Origin: Diphasiastrum complanatum
Lineage: Eukaryota; Streptophyta; Lycopodiopsida; Lycopodiales; Lycopodiaceae
DNA length: 64,000 bases
Assembly: GCA_029204225.1 (NCBI GenBank)
Contig: CM055102.1
Span: 22,030,386 to 22,094,385, forward strand
Direction of reading: 5' to 3'
How positions within the stretch are numbered: the first letter of the stretch is position 1; every line of letters starts with the position of its first letter. The notes under the pieces were generated by a model, which had not been told where the DNA came from, searched no databases, and was given only the letters and a program-made list of their open reading frames with translations. This document shows positions 46,383 through 58,122 of the stretch, piece by piece. Position numbers and translations under genes: made by a program.

Positions 46383-47677
46383 GTACAGGAAGTGTACACA
46401 TTACAGCATCGTCGTTGAAGAGAGCTTCGGGAGAACCGTCTTTTGAGAGTTCAGGGTTTACGGCGGGTTGAAGACGGAAGGAGAAGCACTGGTGCAGAGA
46501 GTTTGGCACACAAAAGCTTGGCGAGCTTGAGATTGTGTGAGGATTCAGAGACAAGGGTTGTCGGCTGAATCAGAACCTTAGCAGACGGAATTTTGAAATT
46601 CTGAAGCAGGCTATTTGGTGTTTACAGTCAGTGTGCATTCAATTGGACACAATTTGACAAACGGATTGAAGCATCAGAGTTCTAACAGTAGGGTGCTCTG
46701 GTACAAGGATGATGACTGCAAAAAGCCATGCTCGACCTTGGAAGGATGGAGCAGCAATTGGCAACTCTCTCAGATAGCCAAAAACAAGGCAAGGGTTTTC
46801 AGTTGAAAAAACATGGATCTTGTGATGTAGAATAGCTTTTTCTGATCTGTAAAAATCTGAAGAGGAGCGCGCTGCTAGGGCAAGACAGACTATAGAGGGT
46901 CGTGGCTGGCCGTGGAGCCATCAAGCTGCAGGATCGTCTGGCCATCTCCATAAGAGAGAAGGAAGAAACCATAGAGGATGAAGAAGAAGGAGACCGTGGT
47001 TGTCGTGCGCGTTGATCCAAGGATTGCCATAGCGTTCCTAGGTGCATAGCGGCCATAGGATTTTACTTCAGCGCGCGGGTGCAATGATAACCATTCGATT
47101 GAGAGATAAATTGATGAACGGTCGAGATCCAACTTCAAGGATGAAGCCTGGGCCGTAGGATCCACATCAATGGTTTTTGTTGAAAGTGGCCATGAATAGT
47201 TGAAAGGGACATCACCCTTCAACTTCATTAAAAATTTTCAAAGTGAAAGTTGAGTTGGGTCCCTTCACAAGTGAAGAGTGAAGTTTCTTCAAGGTGAAGA
47301 AATAGTTCAAAAACAAGAAAAATCTCTATTTTTGGGTCCTTTGCCCGTTTTAACCCAAACGAAATGCTATAACCTCCAAACGAAGGGCACCCGGACTATA
47401 CCTGCAAGTATAGTACAGCAAAACAAAGTGATTGCAGCAGAGAAAGTGTTCGGAGTGTGCCAAAAGTGATTTCACCATTCCACTGGGCACGTAGTTGGGA
47501 GTTGACGACTGAGTGCATTTCGGAAGGCGACGCCGATTTGGCTTTCAAATTGGTGGAAAAGCGACGAGTGGCCTGGTAAGGAAAAAAAATTCAGGTCATT
47601 ATTTTCAACTTCTAACATCACAGTTGGCCTCGGCATACTGTTTTTAGTCTACGGCAGAAGTTTCAAGCAGTTTTGTG
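46383..47677 (+). mobile_element. Leader of the 46-50 kb copia element
   Basis: It is about 1.3 kb between primer site and gag. The part 47360-47660 matches the reverse complement of the leader at 11950-12240. ORFs inside it (for example 47228-46890 minus) have no family features. Confidence 0.7.
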
Positions 47678-49248
47678 ATGGCAAACATGGGCGAGTCCAT
47701 TTTGAGTGAAAGTAGCAAATTGGGCGGGATTTCCAACTATGCGGTATGGAAATTCAAAATGAAAAACATACTGATGGAAAAAGGCATGTGGGAAGTCGTC
47801 ACAGGTGATGAGAGAAGGCCGCCAAATGAAGTGGATATCAAAGTGTTCGACAAAAAGATGAGGAAAGCATTGACCTTCATTAACTTGTCAGTGAAGGATC
47901 ACATCATTACCCACATTTGTAATGTTGTTAAACCCAGACAGGCATGGGATGTGCTAAAGGAGCACTTCGAGACATCAAATTCGTCAAGAATTATATTCTG
48001 AAGTCAAAGCTGAATAGTGCCCGAATGGAACAAGGAGAGCACATTCAGATGTACATGACCAGAATCAAGACAATGAGGGATGAACTGCATTCTATTGGTG
48101 AGCGCATACATGATGTGGAGCTGGTGCACAATGCATTGTGCGGCATTGCAGAACCCTATCAGATGTTTGTGAGCGGAATAGCATCAAGAGAAAGATTGCC
48201 AACCTTTGACGATCTCATAGGAATCTTGATGCTAAAAGAGCAACGGCGAGAAATGGTGAAAGCTAGACGTCAAAATACTGACGATCAGGCACTTGCGACA
48301 TGCCAAAAACAAGGCAAGGGCAAGGGCAAGAAGAAGTCTAAGCAGCAATTTGCCAAGACTTAGGAGGATGAGGGACCTTCCAGTAAAACCAAGAAGAAAG
48401 GCAAGTGCTTCCATTGTGGTAAAAAGGGCCATTGGAAGAGTGAATGTCGCAAATTCCTTGCGGAACAAGACAAGGGGAAACCAAAGCAAGCAGGTAACCT
48501 TGTCGATGAGGGTGAGATTGAAGACTCTAGCATCTTCATATCTGCATTGTCATCCAATCAAGATGATCAAGCACGGTATATTAGCTCGGGAGCCACAAGA
48601 CACGTGACAGGTAACAAGAATTGGTTCAATAGCTTGAAAGTGCTAGATAATGGAATGTCTGTTTCACAAGCAAATGGTGAGGTATGCAAGATCAAGGGGA
48701 TGGGTACTGTTTCAATGCAACTACCTGATGGCAAAAGCAGGATGATCAAGGAAGTACTTTACGTACCAGGTTTGAAGAAAAATCTACTCTCTGTTGGAGT
48801 CATTACTAATCAAAAGTTGAAAGTGGAATTCGCCCATGATCATTGCATTGTGAAGGATGTGAACCAAAAGTTCAAAGTTATTGCGAATGGAGTAAGGGAG
48901 CCCAATACAAAATTGTACAGGTTGAATGCTACAATCAAGGGGCAACATGGACTCGTATCGTCCATTCCATCGCAAACTGAGTTGTGGCATAAGAGGCTTG
49001 GTCACTTGAACTTGGGAAGCCTCAGTTTGATGAAAAAATTGGAGATGGTAACAGGATTGCCTACTATAGAAGACCACTTGAAATCGATGTGTGAATCATG
49101 TGTATATGGGAAGCAGCATCAAGAGAAGTTCAATAAAGGTGGTGTTGCAAGAGCAAAAAACATCCTGGATTTCATTCACACAAATTTATGCGGGCCTATA
49201 AGGACCATGTCCTTAGGTAAAGCCTTCTATTTCATATATGTCACGTAA
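47678..49248 (+). pseudogene. copia Gag, zinc knuckle, protease, GAG-pre-integrase
   Basis: The ATG at 47678 opens Gag (LGGISNYAVWKFKMKNIL). A frameshift near 47980 passes to a frame open to 49248 except for one TAG at 48361. Along it: YMTRIKTMRDELHSIGERI; a lysine-rich stretch; CCHC knuckle CFHCGKKGHWKSEC (near 48410); protease YISSGATRHVTGN, where the catalytic Asp of DSGA is Ser; VLYVPGLKKNLLSVG; LWHKRLGHLNLGSLSLM and CESC; and the integrase start DFIHTNLCGPIRTMS, where the first catalytic Asp is Asn. Only one shift and one stop in about 520 codons, so it is younger than most copies here. Closest relative: the minus-strand element at 8.5-13 kb. Confidence 0.92.
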
Positions 49249-50255
49249 GACGTGGATCTACTTCTTGAAGAAGAAATCGGATGCATTTGACAATTTCAAG
49301 AGCTTCAAAGCATTGGTTGAAAATCAGACAGGTAGGAAGATTAAAGTCCTAAGATCAGATAGTGGAGGTGAGTATAAGTCTAATGACTTCAATGATCTTT
49401 GTGATCAATGTGGGATTAAAAGACAATTTACGCAAGCTCATACTCCTACTCTCAATAGTGTAGCTGAGCGCAAGAATCGTACGATTGTGGAAAGTGCCAG
49501 ATCTATGCTAGCTGAGATGAAACTACCAAAATATTTTTGGTCAGAAGCATGCAGTACGGCAATCTATCTGCAAAATAGAAGTCCTACCATTGCCATATCA
49601 AAGATAACACCTGAGGAAGCATTCACAAAGAAGAAGCCAAAGGTGAACCACTTGCGAATCTTTGGATGTAAGGCCTTTGTACACATTCTTAAGGAAGAGA
49701 GACATAAACTTGATGTAAAAGCTATCAAGTGTATATTCCTAGGATATGATGAACGTGTGAAGGGCTATAGATGTTTTGATCCAGTGGAAAACAAAATCCA
49801 TGTAAGCCGAGATGTTATCTTTGATGAATCCAAGATATATGAAGACGAGGATACTGAGAAGATAGATACATCCAGTGGGAAAGATGGTATAGTGAGGATA
49901 CCTCCTAATGAGATCCATTCATTGACCTTCCGAGTGATGAATATGAGGACACATCTCAAGATACTACTAGTCAACCTCAAGAGACAGGTTGGAGAGGTTG
50001 AGACAAACCTTTTGGTGCAAAAAGGATTGAAGTTGTAGATGACAAACGCAAGGAGAAGGATGTACCATGGGATTTATTTTCACCAGAAAGTCGATCACCT
50101 GACAGGAAGCTCCCTAAACGGCTTGAGAGATTGTTGGAGAGCCGCGACATGGATGACTTTCCAGGATCATCTAGCCAGGGAGAGCCATGAAGATCAACAA
50201 GAGAGAAGACACAACCTGAAAGGTATGTATCAAATTATGCTCTCTTATCTAGCAT
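49238..50255 (+). pseudogene. copia integrase C-part
   Basis: A small deletion at about 49236 removes the FIDD segment with the second catalytic Asp and shifts the frame. From 49238 a 266-codon frame follows: [51 protein letters not shown] with the catalytic Glu, LPKYFWSEA, EEAFTKKKPKVNHLRIFGC and FLGYDERVKGYRCFDP. After 50038 a shifted acidic/basic linker continues to about 50255. There the element breaks off into a minus-strand gag. RT, RNase H and the 3' LTR are absent. Confidence 0.92.
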
Positions 50256-50259
50256 TATT

Positions 50260-50850
50260 CAAATGGTAGCTCTCTTTGGATTGCATAAGATTGAACAATA
50301 TTAGCAAATTCATCACTAAGACCATTCAACACCACTTGGACGACCTCCTTTTGCTTGAAGGAATTGCCAACACATGCAAGCTCCCTATTATATAGTCTTT
50401 GACCCTCAAAACATATTTTTGAGCACTCATCACTCTTTTGAAAACTTTGAAAGATTTTATTTCTAAGAGTGAGGATTTTAGATCATAAATAGCTTGCAAA
50501 ATATCCCAAGCCTCCTTGGCCGAAACACATGCTCCAATTTTTCTCAAGAGTTGGACACATTCAATTTAATGCAACGGAGAGCCAATCTTGCTCTTTTCTT
50601 GAACTTTATGAATTCTTGAGGCACTTGAGGCTTCTCCGCATTGCCAAGCACAATTCTTGAAGCACCAAAATAGATTCCATCCTTACCTTCCAAATAGAAT
50701 AGTTCGAGGAATTCAACCTTTCACTTGCCTCCAATAGGCACCCCCCTATTGATGCCATAATGTGACAAATTCTACACAAAATACAAGCTTGTGAAATGAC
50801 TATACAAAGTGATTTTGTGATTTCCAAAAGCCTAGACTTGAACAAATCAA
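50260..50850 (-). pseudogene. copia gag (family A element)
   Basis: From the right, MASIGGCLLEASERLNSSNY and SIWKVRMESILVLQE (50755-50690) are a copia Gag start. A frame break follows, then RKIGACVSAKEAWDILQAIY (50547) and finally the helix ending NIVQSYAIQ near 50270. It is close to the Gag at 43.9-45.3 kb. It is truncated at 50260 by the plus-strand element. Confidence 0.87.
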
Positions 50851-51494
50851 AGATCTACACAACATCTGTCTCACAAATCCTAGAATCAATGTTCACGAAA
50901 AGCTTTTCTTGTACACAAAGTACACACATGCGAAAGGACTCCAATAATGATTTTGTGACCCTCAAAGCACTAGATTTGAACACATTAAAAATCTAGAAAG
51001 AAAGATTTGATTACAAACAATGTCCTAGATCCTCGTCACTTGACTAGAATTGAGAGAACCTTTCAATTTTGAACATAACACTCAAGATCAAGGGCATTAA
51101 ACCATAAAGATTCAAAAAACACGGTAGAGGGGCTTTGGTGTGCCAGGTGGGCACACCTAACTACCCTCAAACATTGGGTCCATACATTAACAAGATGCAT
51201 CAACAACCCTTGGGGGCTTGGTCTTCTCAATTTCCACTTGATGCTCTTTCCAACAAATGTCTACTTAGGGCTAAATGGATCAAAAATGAGTTTGCTACAA
51301 AGATGCAAATCACACGTTGCTTGTACTTTTCATACATTAAATGCTCACATATGATCCAAAAAATCACTCAAAACAAGCAATCATTAGTCAATTTGAAGCT
51401 AGAAGACAATTGGGATGCAAGATCACTCTCAAACATAGAATTTTCACTCAAGATCTTGCTTATGGAGATCAAACTTCATGCATGCATGTACCTA
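50770..51494 (-). mobile_element. Leader of copia family A (minus copy)
   Basis: Inverted copy of 1979-2890, lacking about 230 bp near 51000. The gag ATG lies at its left end. No other gene. Confidence 0.75.
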
Positions 51495-51507
51495 GGCTCT
51501 AATACCA
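51495..51507 (-). other. Primer-binding site (minus strand)
   Basis: GGCTCTAATACCA is the reverse complement of TGGTATTAGAGCC, one mismatch to consensus, adjoining the LTR end. Confidence 0.82.
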
Positions 51508-52391
51508 TGTCAAAAATTGAGATTTGAAAACCATGCAAAGATCTACAACGACCTCTATGCATGTGAGGTTGCACAAAATGCATCTATGATAGATCAAACT
51601 GGATATTCAAGGGCTATCTATCAAGCTTTGAATCGAGGCAAGAGCTCATTTACAACCAAAGTTATGATCATCCAAAGAAAAGCTAGTTTTTTACATCCAC
51701 ATGGAAAAACAAAGTAAAATTCACACTTAGAGGCAAAACCAAGCATGTTACTCTCGAGTAGAGAGAGAATAGACCAAAAAGTGCATGAGAACCAAAATTG
51801 CATTAACTCTCAACTTGATCGTATGTACAAATAGAGAGCTCCTCTATATAGTGGTTTGAGATCCAAGAGTAGTAAGCAAGTAAAATGATTGGATCTCTTA
51901 CATAGCACCTCTAAATTTAATTGGTCCATCTCCTACATTGATTGGACCATTTATGATGCATCTCTCTCTTGTGATTGATCACATGACAACATTACAACAT
52001 CGAAAGACATGTCACTAGCCCTCTATCATCATGCCAAATATCAAAGGCCTAAACTACCTCAAGCTTAGTCAAAGCTACTTTTTGGCCTAATCACCTACAA
52101 ACATGTATACAAAGGATATTTTGGACATAGGACCCCCAAAACTCAAGTTTAAGGCCTATTGACTATTCAAACTCAACATAAATGAACAAAGATGATTATG
52201 CCTACCCTCCACACATGGGAACAAGCTCCACACATTTAAGATTTACATACGAGAACATGCTCCACACATTTAAGATTTACATACGTACATGAAATTGCAA
52301 AATACTCGAGCTAGATTTTGAGTCACACTATTGTTTAAATTTCAATCATTTTTATTCTGAATTGCCTATGGCTCGAGTAGCCCATTAGTAA
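51508..52391 (-). mobile_element. 5' LTR of copia family A (minus copy)
   Basis: An ~884-bp inverted copy of 1091-1965. The sense end is TTTTTGACA next to the primer site. It contains an extra tandem copy of ACATGCTCCACACATTTAAG (52220-52275). The sense start is near TTACTAATGGGCTAC at 52391. Confidence 0.78.
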
Positions 52392-53661
52392 AAAGATATT
52401 CCAATATTATTGACTCATTGTCTGAAACTAAATTGTTTCTTTCACCCAACATTTATTTTCAATGATTGATGTGAAAGACATGGGAAATCTTCATTCCAAA
52501 CAAAAATTCCTATTGATTTGCACTATGATCTGGATTGGTATCCCTATAGATGAATGCTTATAACCAATATAAATACAATATACCAATGCAATACATCTAT
52601 ACTACGTAATATGCTTTGCAAGAGCAATGCTTAAATTATATTATGCCCAAATGAAGATGATCGTTACTTGTGAATATCCAAATTCAGGATTTAAATTATG
52701 TTATTACAACTATAGAAGAAACATTTGAGCATTTGAATTAGTGGTTTTAAAATTTGAGTTCACATCTGAGTATTATAAATCATCAATTCAAAAAATCTCA
52801 CAACAATAATTTATGTGAAAAAGTTAAATGCATGATATGACTTGATGTGAAATGACTACTTACATAATATTTCAAACGAGTTTCAAAAAATGTGGAAATT
52901 TGAAATTCACCAAACCTCCATAAATGTCGTGCCAAAGACCAACATGCTCCCAACAAAGTTGAAGAGCCGAGTCCCACATCACAACCACATATTCTTTCAT
53001 CTTCTTTAGCACATTAAAAATAGCAAGAAATTTCTTAATAAAATAGAAGTTACTCGCATTCTATAGGCAACAACTACATTAAGGGAAGAGCATCATCAAC
53101 AACTCATATGCTCTATATTCACCAAAAAGTGGAATTTCTATGAACACGTACCACTACCTTTGAAATCCATTTAAAAACATACATGTGAAATCATATATTG
53201 CCAACAATTGCAACTGATCAACATCAGATAACCTTCTTCCCACTATTTTTTTTTAAAAGCCACCAAGATATCAATGGCACTAACTTCAATGGATTTCATC
53301 ATTTACTTTGCTCCTCAAATTCAAATACCATTTATGCTTTTTTATGTTTATCTATTTCTCACACAACTCTACCTAAAAGTGTCTTCCGATAAGTGGCGAG
53401 TTGGTGAGGATTTTCTACCCTTTGCCACTCAATCTTACACAAAAATGAGGATATACAAGAGAACAGAAAAACAAAAACCATTGGAATTCAGACAATTGGG
53501 CACGACTGTAATACATGCCAAATACTAATACTATGAGTCCTAAGATAATATGTCCCAGGGACCATTATTATGCAAATTCTCATGGCTCCCCTGGATGGTG
53601 CACCCCTTCCTATAGAGAAGATTACACAATTAAAGAGGAAAGCAGTTGATTCAGTCGATAG

Positions 53662-53663
<2 letters not shown>
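52392..53663. other. No gene seen
   Basis: AT-rich DNA. ORFs near 53198-53528 have no recognisable motif. Confidence 0.4.

Positions 53664-53742
<79 letters not shown>
53664..53742. repeat. (TC)n microsatellite, ~79 bp
   Basis: Uninterrupted TC dinucleotides. The Arg-Glu and Ser-Leu ORFs on either strand across it are artefacts. Confidence 0.97.
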
Positions 53743-53746
<4 letters not shown>

Positions 53747-53879
53747 CACATACACATTGAATTCTTACCAGCCAGATGCTATCTAGCACAATGGCTTCTA
53801 GAAAGAGTTAGTATGCACTCTGTGTACCAAGTTCTCGCTCTGACAACTTGCTGAAGTCAGCAAGGTGCTTTGATCAGGA

Positions 53880-54627
53880 TACATGTATGCTACAGTAAAT
53901 GTGACAATGTTTAAACTTTACCAACAGCCATCCAAACCTGAGGATGGAAGAGAAATCTCAAAGATACCAGAATGTTGTCATTTGAAAGATGCAATGTTAC
54001 CACTGAAACATAAGAGACCTTCGCTTTTCAACAAAACACCAGGGAGTGACAAAACAGCAACATATTTCTATGCATCACTTCATATTTGTGAGACACGGTG
54101 AGTGTGTATGGTGGCATTCCATCCGTTCTTGAATACTGAAAGAAATTTGCTGAATCAGCTGACACTGATTCTTCTGTCACAACAAAGAAAGCCAAATGAA
54201 GAATTCTGAAAACTTTCATGCATCTATAAACTCGAGAGGACTAAAAGACCGCAAGTCTAGAATGATAACTACTGAAATTGTACATACCGAGAGGAACCAA
54301 CTGGAACTGACAAGCTTCCCAAAGAAGCGGATACGGAGGCAGATGATAATGCATGAATATTTTGATCATTCTCCTGAGCAGGTTGATGCTGAAGATTATG
54401 CTCTTGAGGATCCTGAAAGGATTCGAGCTTTGTCTCTGCAGGAACAAGGCTTTCTTCAAGAAGCTCCTTCTTAAGTTTTGCAGCACTACATGTCTCAAAT
54501 CCACTTCTTAGTTCTCTTCTTCTCTTTTTTAGGCCATTACTTGCTAGAGATGACTTTATTACATTTTCGGGAACCAGTTGGCCTTGGGCAATATCTGGAG
54601 ATGGTTCAGAGGTCATGTCAGAAGCAC
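53880..54627 (-). pseudogene. 3' exon region of a DRB-type gene
   Basis: A minus-strand exon begins at 54627 after a strong acceptor (TTTTGCAG|GTGC). It is open for about 120 codons to 54269, with a basic LKKRRRELRSGFETCSA stretch and a Ser/Gln-rich, low-complexity tail. This suits the divergent C-terminal region of plant DRB proteins and lies downstream of a clear dsRNA-binding exon at 54947-55058. Joining the two at the visible splice sites puts a stop after three codons. So either one base has been lost or gained, or a different splice site is used. Later sequence (54219-54100) may hold another exon. It is likely a decayed host gene. Confidence 0.5.
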
Positions 54628-54946
54628 CTGCAAAAGGAAAATCAAGATTGAAGGTCAGATATTTCATATGCGCCACGTGAAAGGAAAAAATTGTCACTAC
54701 TGAAGAAAAGATGTAAAGCTGGCTTGCTGAAATTCAGGGGACAGTTTTTGAATATCAAGCTAACCTGAATGTACCATAAAGTTACGAGCTTGCTATTCCC
54801 TTAAAAATCTCGTAAGGTAAAAATGAGAATGTTAACCACCTTCCTTCCAGTGAAGGACCATCTACAACAAATAATGCACTAAAACAATGATGCATCTTCA
54901 TTTAAGAAAATCTTCTTTTCCATAACAAAAACACCATAGCACTTAC

Positions 54947-55058
54947 GGGACTCTCATCGCTATTAGAGCAGTTTGGGCAGCCTTTATCTCAGCTTCCTTT
55001 TTGTTCTTAGCAGGACCACCAGTGTAAAGCACACCACCAATATCAACAATCGGCCTCG
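54947..55058 (-). pseudogene. Exon of a double-stranded-RNA-binding (DRB) protein
   Basis: One minus-strand frame reads IVDIGGVLYTGGPAKNKKEA and then EIKAAQTALIAM. This is the last strand and C-terminal helix of a dsRNA-binding motif, with the KKxAE/A lysine pair that contacts the RNA phosphates. The spelling is that of plant DRB proteins (partners of Dicer-like enzymes). The exon ends at a consensus donor (GTAAGT, 54946-54941). Its 5' part is missing: at 55058 it abuts the truncated C-terminal region of a hAT transposase. No other dsRNA-binding motif was found to the right, so the gene is broken or captured. Confidence 0.75.
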
Positions 55059-57169
55059 AGCTCCCTGTCTGCGATCTGTGTCGGAGAGAGGAAGAGGGGA
55101 TGCAGCATGTGTGCAACGCTGTGGATACTCCTGTGGAAGTAGTTCCATCGCGTCTCCCATATGAACTTCAGCTCTGTCATCCTGCAGGTGAGGGGCATGT
55201 GGTTTAGGGCATTACGAAAAAGCTTAACATTGACAGAAAAACAAACTAGCAAGTACTGAAAAGATAAAGGTCAATTGCAACACTGTACCGCTTACCTCTC
55301 TGGCTGCAAGATGGGCAGCTGCAGGAACTGTCCAATCCGGTCCATGAGCTCATACACCAGTCCAAGTGTCGACCCCTCGCTGTCAGCCATGCGGAGCACA
55401 ATGTAGAGTGGTCGAAGCAGTCCTGACAATGTCTGTGCATCCCTCCAGAACTGGTCTCCCCTCACCGTGGAAGAAAAGTGCTCCCCATCCTGAGTGTGCG
55501 GAAATGTACTGGCACCCCAAAGATCACTGGCAACCATCTGTAGAAGCTGGGCCCTGCACCTGATCAAACGGTCGATGACCACCAAGTCGAATGCAAAGCG
55601 CGTGGGGGCTGGCTTACAGAGGTCCAGATGGCTAAACACCCGGAACATGGCAAGAACACGCCTCTTTCTGGTGACAAAAGTCACCAGGAAGAGGGCCTCC
55701 CGGACGATGGCTCTAACCCAGGGAAGTGCTCCAATGTCCCCCATCAAAAGGTCTATGCCGTGGGCTGCACAGGGGGTATGAACAATATGAGGGAACTCGG
55801 CCTCTAGGCAGTACACCCATCTGAATGCAGTTCGTGGCATTGTCCGTCACCACCGTGACGACATGTTGTGGGCCTATGGCTAGGATGGAAGACCTGATAA
55901 CATCAAACATGAACTCTGCAGATATGACTCTCCCCCCCCTGCTGCAATCCACTGCCCTCAAAAACTGTGTGCCCATGCAGCTGGAGACCAGTATGTTGAG
56001 GATCGGCCTCCTCCTGACATCAGTCCAGCCATCGGACATGATGCTGCAACCGTAAGTGGCCCAGTGCCGACGCAGAGGCTCCATCTCTCTAGACAAGGAC
56101 TCGACCCTATCCCTCAGCATGTGTGTGCGGACAACCTCTGAACTAGGGACTCTCCAGCTAGGGCTGACAGACTGTGCAAGGCGGAAGGCCCTTCTGAAGG
56201 GCTCAGAGTCGGTGATGGCAAAGGGCAGGTTCAGCTCGTAAACCAGACTGGCCACGGCCTGTGTGGCCTCTCTGTCCATGTGCGGCTGATGCGCGCCGCG
56301 AATGGTCTGCTGCACGAGGGCTCTCCCTGGTGGACGACGGGTGGTGGACCTCCAGCACGATGCACCAACCGTGACGGGAATGGACGATGACGCGACAGGC
56401 TGGGCGCTGGTGGATGCATCGGCTGTAGACGTGGAATGGGGAGAGTGGGATGCACTGGCAGGGATGGGTGCAGCAGCATAGGTGGGGTGCACTGGTGGAG
56501 GGGCAACATCTGGCATGGGGTACGAAAACTGCTGGCTGAGGAGGTCATCCGGATGGGAAGGGAAGGAAGAAGGGATCTCTTCCACATCCTCGAAGGCCCG
56601 CCCAGTACCATCCTGGGCCTGCTCGGGTGGCGAGAGTCCATGAGAAAGTCGTAGACTGGTGGAGTGCGAGCAACAGTGGGTGGTGGTGGAACCGCAGTGG
56701 CAACTGTCGGATGCGATGGGACGGGATCCACCGGAATCTGAGCAGATGGGGGTGCATGAGGCAGAGCTGTCTGAGGGGCAAAGGGACCAGAGGAGGATGC
56801 ACTCCCTCTCCTCGTGCGTGCCAGCCAAGTAGGCAGCAACTTTGGGTTAGTCACATAAGGAGCGGTGCAAAATCGGAGAACGCCCTCCGAAATGGTGTTC
56901 TCCCCTGCCACGAGCCGCGGCCCGTAGGTGTCCAGTAGTCGCTGCCTGTCGGGGACGGTCATGCTGCCACAAGGGGCAGCATTCAAGGTGGCACCATTTT
57001 TGGCGCGTGCACCGAGCAGATGGCCTTTAAGGCGAGTGAGGGATGCAGCAAACTCGACGAGACAGTATCGGCAGCGCACGATCTTCTGACCGGTCTTGTT
57101 GGCCTTGTCGGCAACCCGCCTGACAATGTCTACCTCGTCCCACAGACCGGAAAGGTCGGATTGCACCAT
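55059..57169 (-). pseudogene. hAT transposase (BED finger, DUF659), C-terminally truncated
   Basis: The ATG at 57169 opens a protein with a BED-type zinc finger (VRCRYCLVEFAASLTRLKGH, residues ~30-50) and a Pro/Ser-rich linker. After a frameshift near 56640 comes the DUF659 domain: GCSIMSDGWTDVRRRPILNI, then HVVTVVTDNATNC, supplying two of the catalytic aspartates. A second frameshift near 55815 precedes FPHIVHTPCAAHGIDLL. The exon ends at a donor (AG|GTAAGC near 55298). A last exon (55181-55059, after an acceptor near 55182) gives WNYFHRSIHSVAHMLHP, the start of the C-terminal hAT region. The catalytic Glu/dimerisation part is cut off at 55058. The GC content is well above that of the neighbours. 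It is non-functional as it stands. Confidence 0.88.
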
Positions 57170-57452
57170 TGCAGATGAAATGAGGGATGGATTGCTGGAA
57201 AAAAAACAGCAGGGTTCACTGTTGGAGAGACGCTGAAAATGGGCGAATGCAGGGCAAAGGAAATCAGATGCAAGGCAGGGCGTTGCGTGGGCGATGGGCG
57301 ACGCAAGGAATCAAAGGCAGGCAAGAAAAACCAGCAGCGATGGCAGGGCGGAGAGGGCGCAAAAAAATTTCAGAGGAAATGCGAGGGGGGCGGGTAGGTT
57401 TAGGTAAAAAAAAATTAAAAAAAATATTAAATAATAAATATCTTATTATATT

Positions 57453-57521
57453 GTGGTACCGCGGTACCATCATGGTACCGCGGTACCGGGATCCGCGGTA
57501 CCCAGTACCGCGGGACCTATG
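57453..57521 (-). repeat. hAT terminus with palindromic sub-terminal repeats
   Basis: Two perfect 14-bp palindromes GGTACCGCGGTACC (57455-57468 and 57474-57487) are followed by two diverged units. The sense end is CATAGGTCCCGCGGTAC (57521 leftward). This lies outside the transposase start, where hAT elements carry transposase-binding sub-terminal repeats. The matching other end is missing with the truncated C-terminus. Confidence 0.65.
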
Positions 57522-57589
57522 GTCACACCATACATATTACAATATACAATGAAACACTCGAAAAAACCTTGAAGTGTCTCTCTCTCTCT

Positions 57590-57765
57590 CTCTGGAAAAT
57601 GCCAAAATAAACGGTTCGAACCGTTTCGAACCGGCTTTTTTTTTTTAACGGGTTCAAACCGTATTTTCTTTTTAAAAAAATAAAGTTTTTTTTCTTTTTT
57701 CCCGGTTCGAACCCCAAAAACGGTTCGCACCGGGCCGATTCGAACCGCGGTTCGACACAACTATG
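57590..57765. mobile_element. Second hAT-type end with CGGTTCGAACCG repeats
   Basis: ACGGTTCGAACCGT (57611-57624) is a perfect palindrome and related CGGTTCGAACC/GAACCGCGGTTC units recur to 57755. The right end reads ...CACAACTATG (reverse complement CATAGTTGTGTCG), close to the terminus of the MITE at 58123. A left end was not found, so it is a partial element. Confidence 0.5.
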
Positions 57766-58114
57766 ACTCTGAAAAACTAGACCAGAACTAAGAATAACTG
57801 GTAACTATGTCAAGCTCGCGTTGTCTGCAAGCAGATTTGCCACAAGGCCACACCCTAATAAATGAGAAATACAACAGAATGGAGTTGGGTTGCCTGAACA
57901 GGAGCTCAAAAAACCGTAATAAACAGTTGAAACTCATACTGAAAGGAGACGAATGAATGTACCTTTGATTTGAGGATCCACACTTAAGACCAAACACTAA
58001 CCTTCAGCCAGAAATATAAGCTAAATGAAACCAAAAGTGGTCGTACATGCAGATTTTCACGAATGAAAAAGAAAAATGTCATATTGCAAAAACGGTCTGG
58101 ATCATAATGCAAAT

Positions 58115-58122
58115 ATACTGAC
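58115..58122. repeat. 8-bp target site duplication (left)
   Basis: ATACTGAC directly before the CATAGTTGCAC terminus, repeated exactly at 58445-58452. Confidence 0.9.

Noticed and set aside
56627-56938. Plus-strand ORFs across the hAT gene (also 55366-55781)
   Set aside because: Antisense shadows in GC-rich DNA. The minus strand carries the BED and DUF659 motifs.
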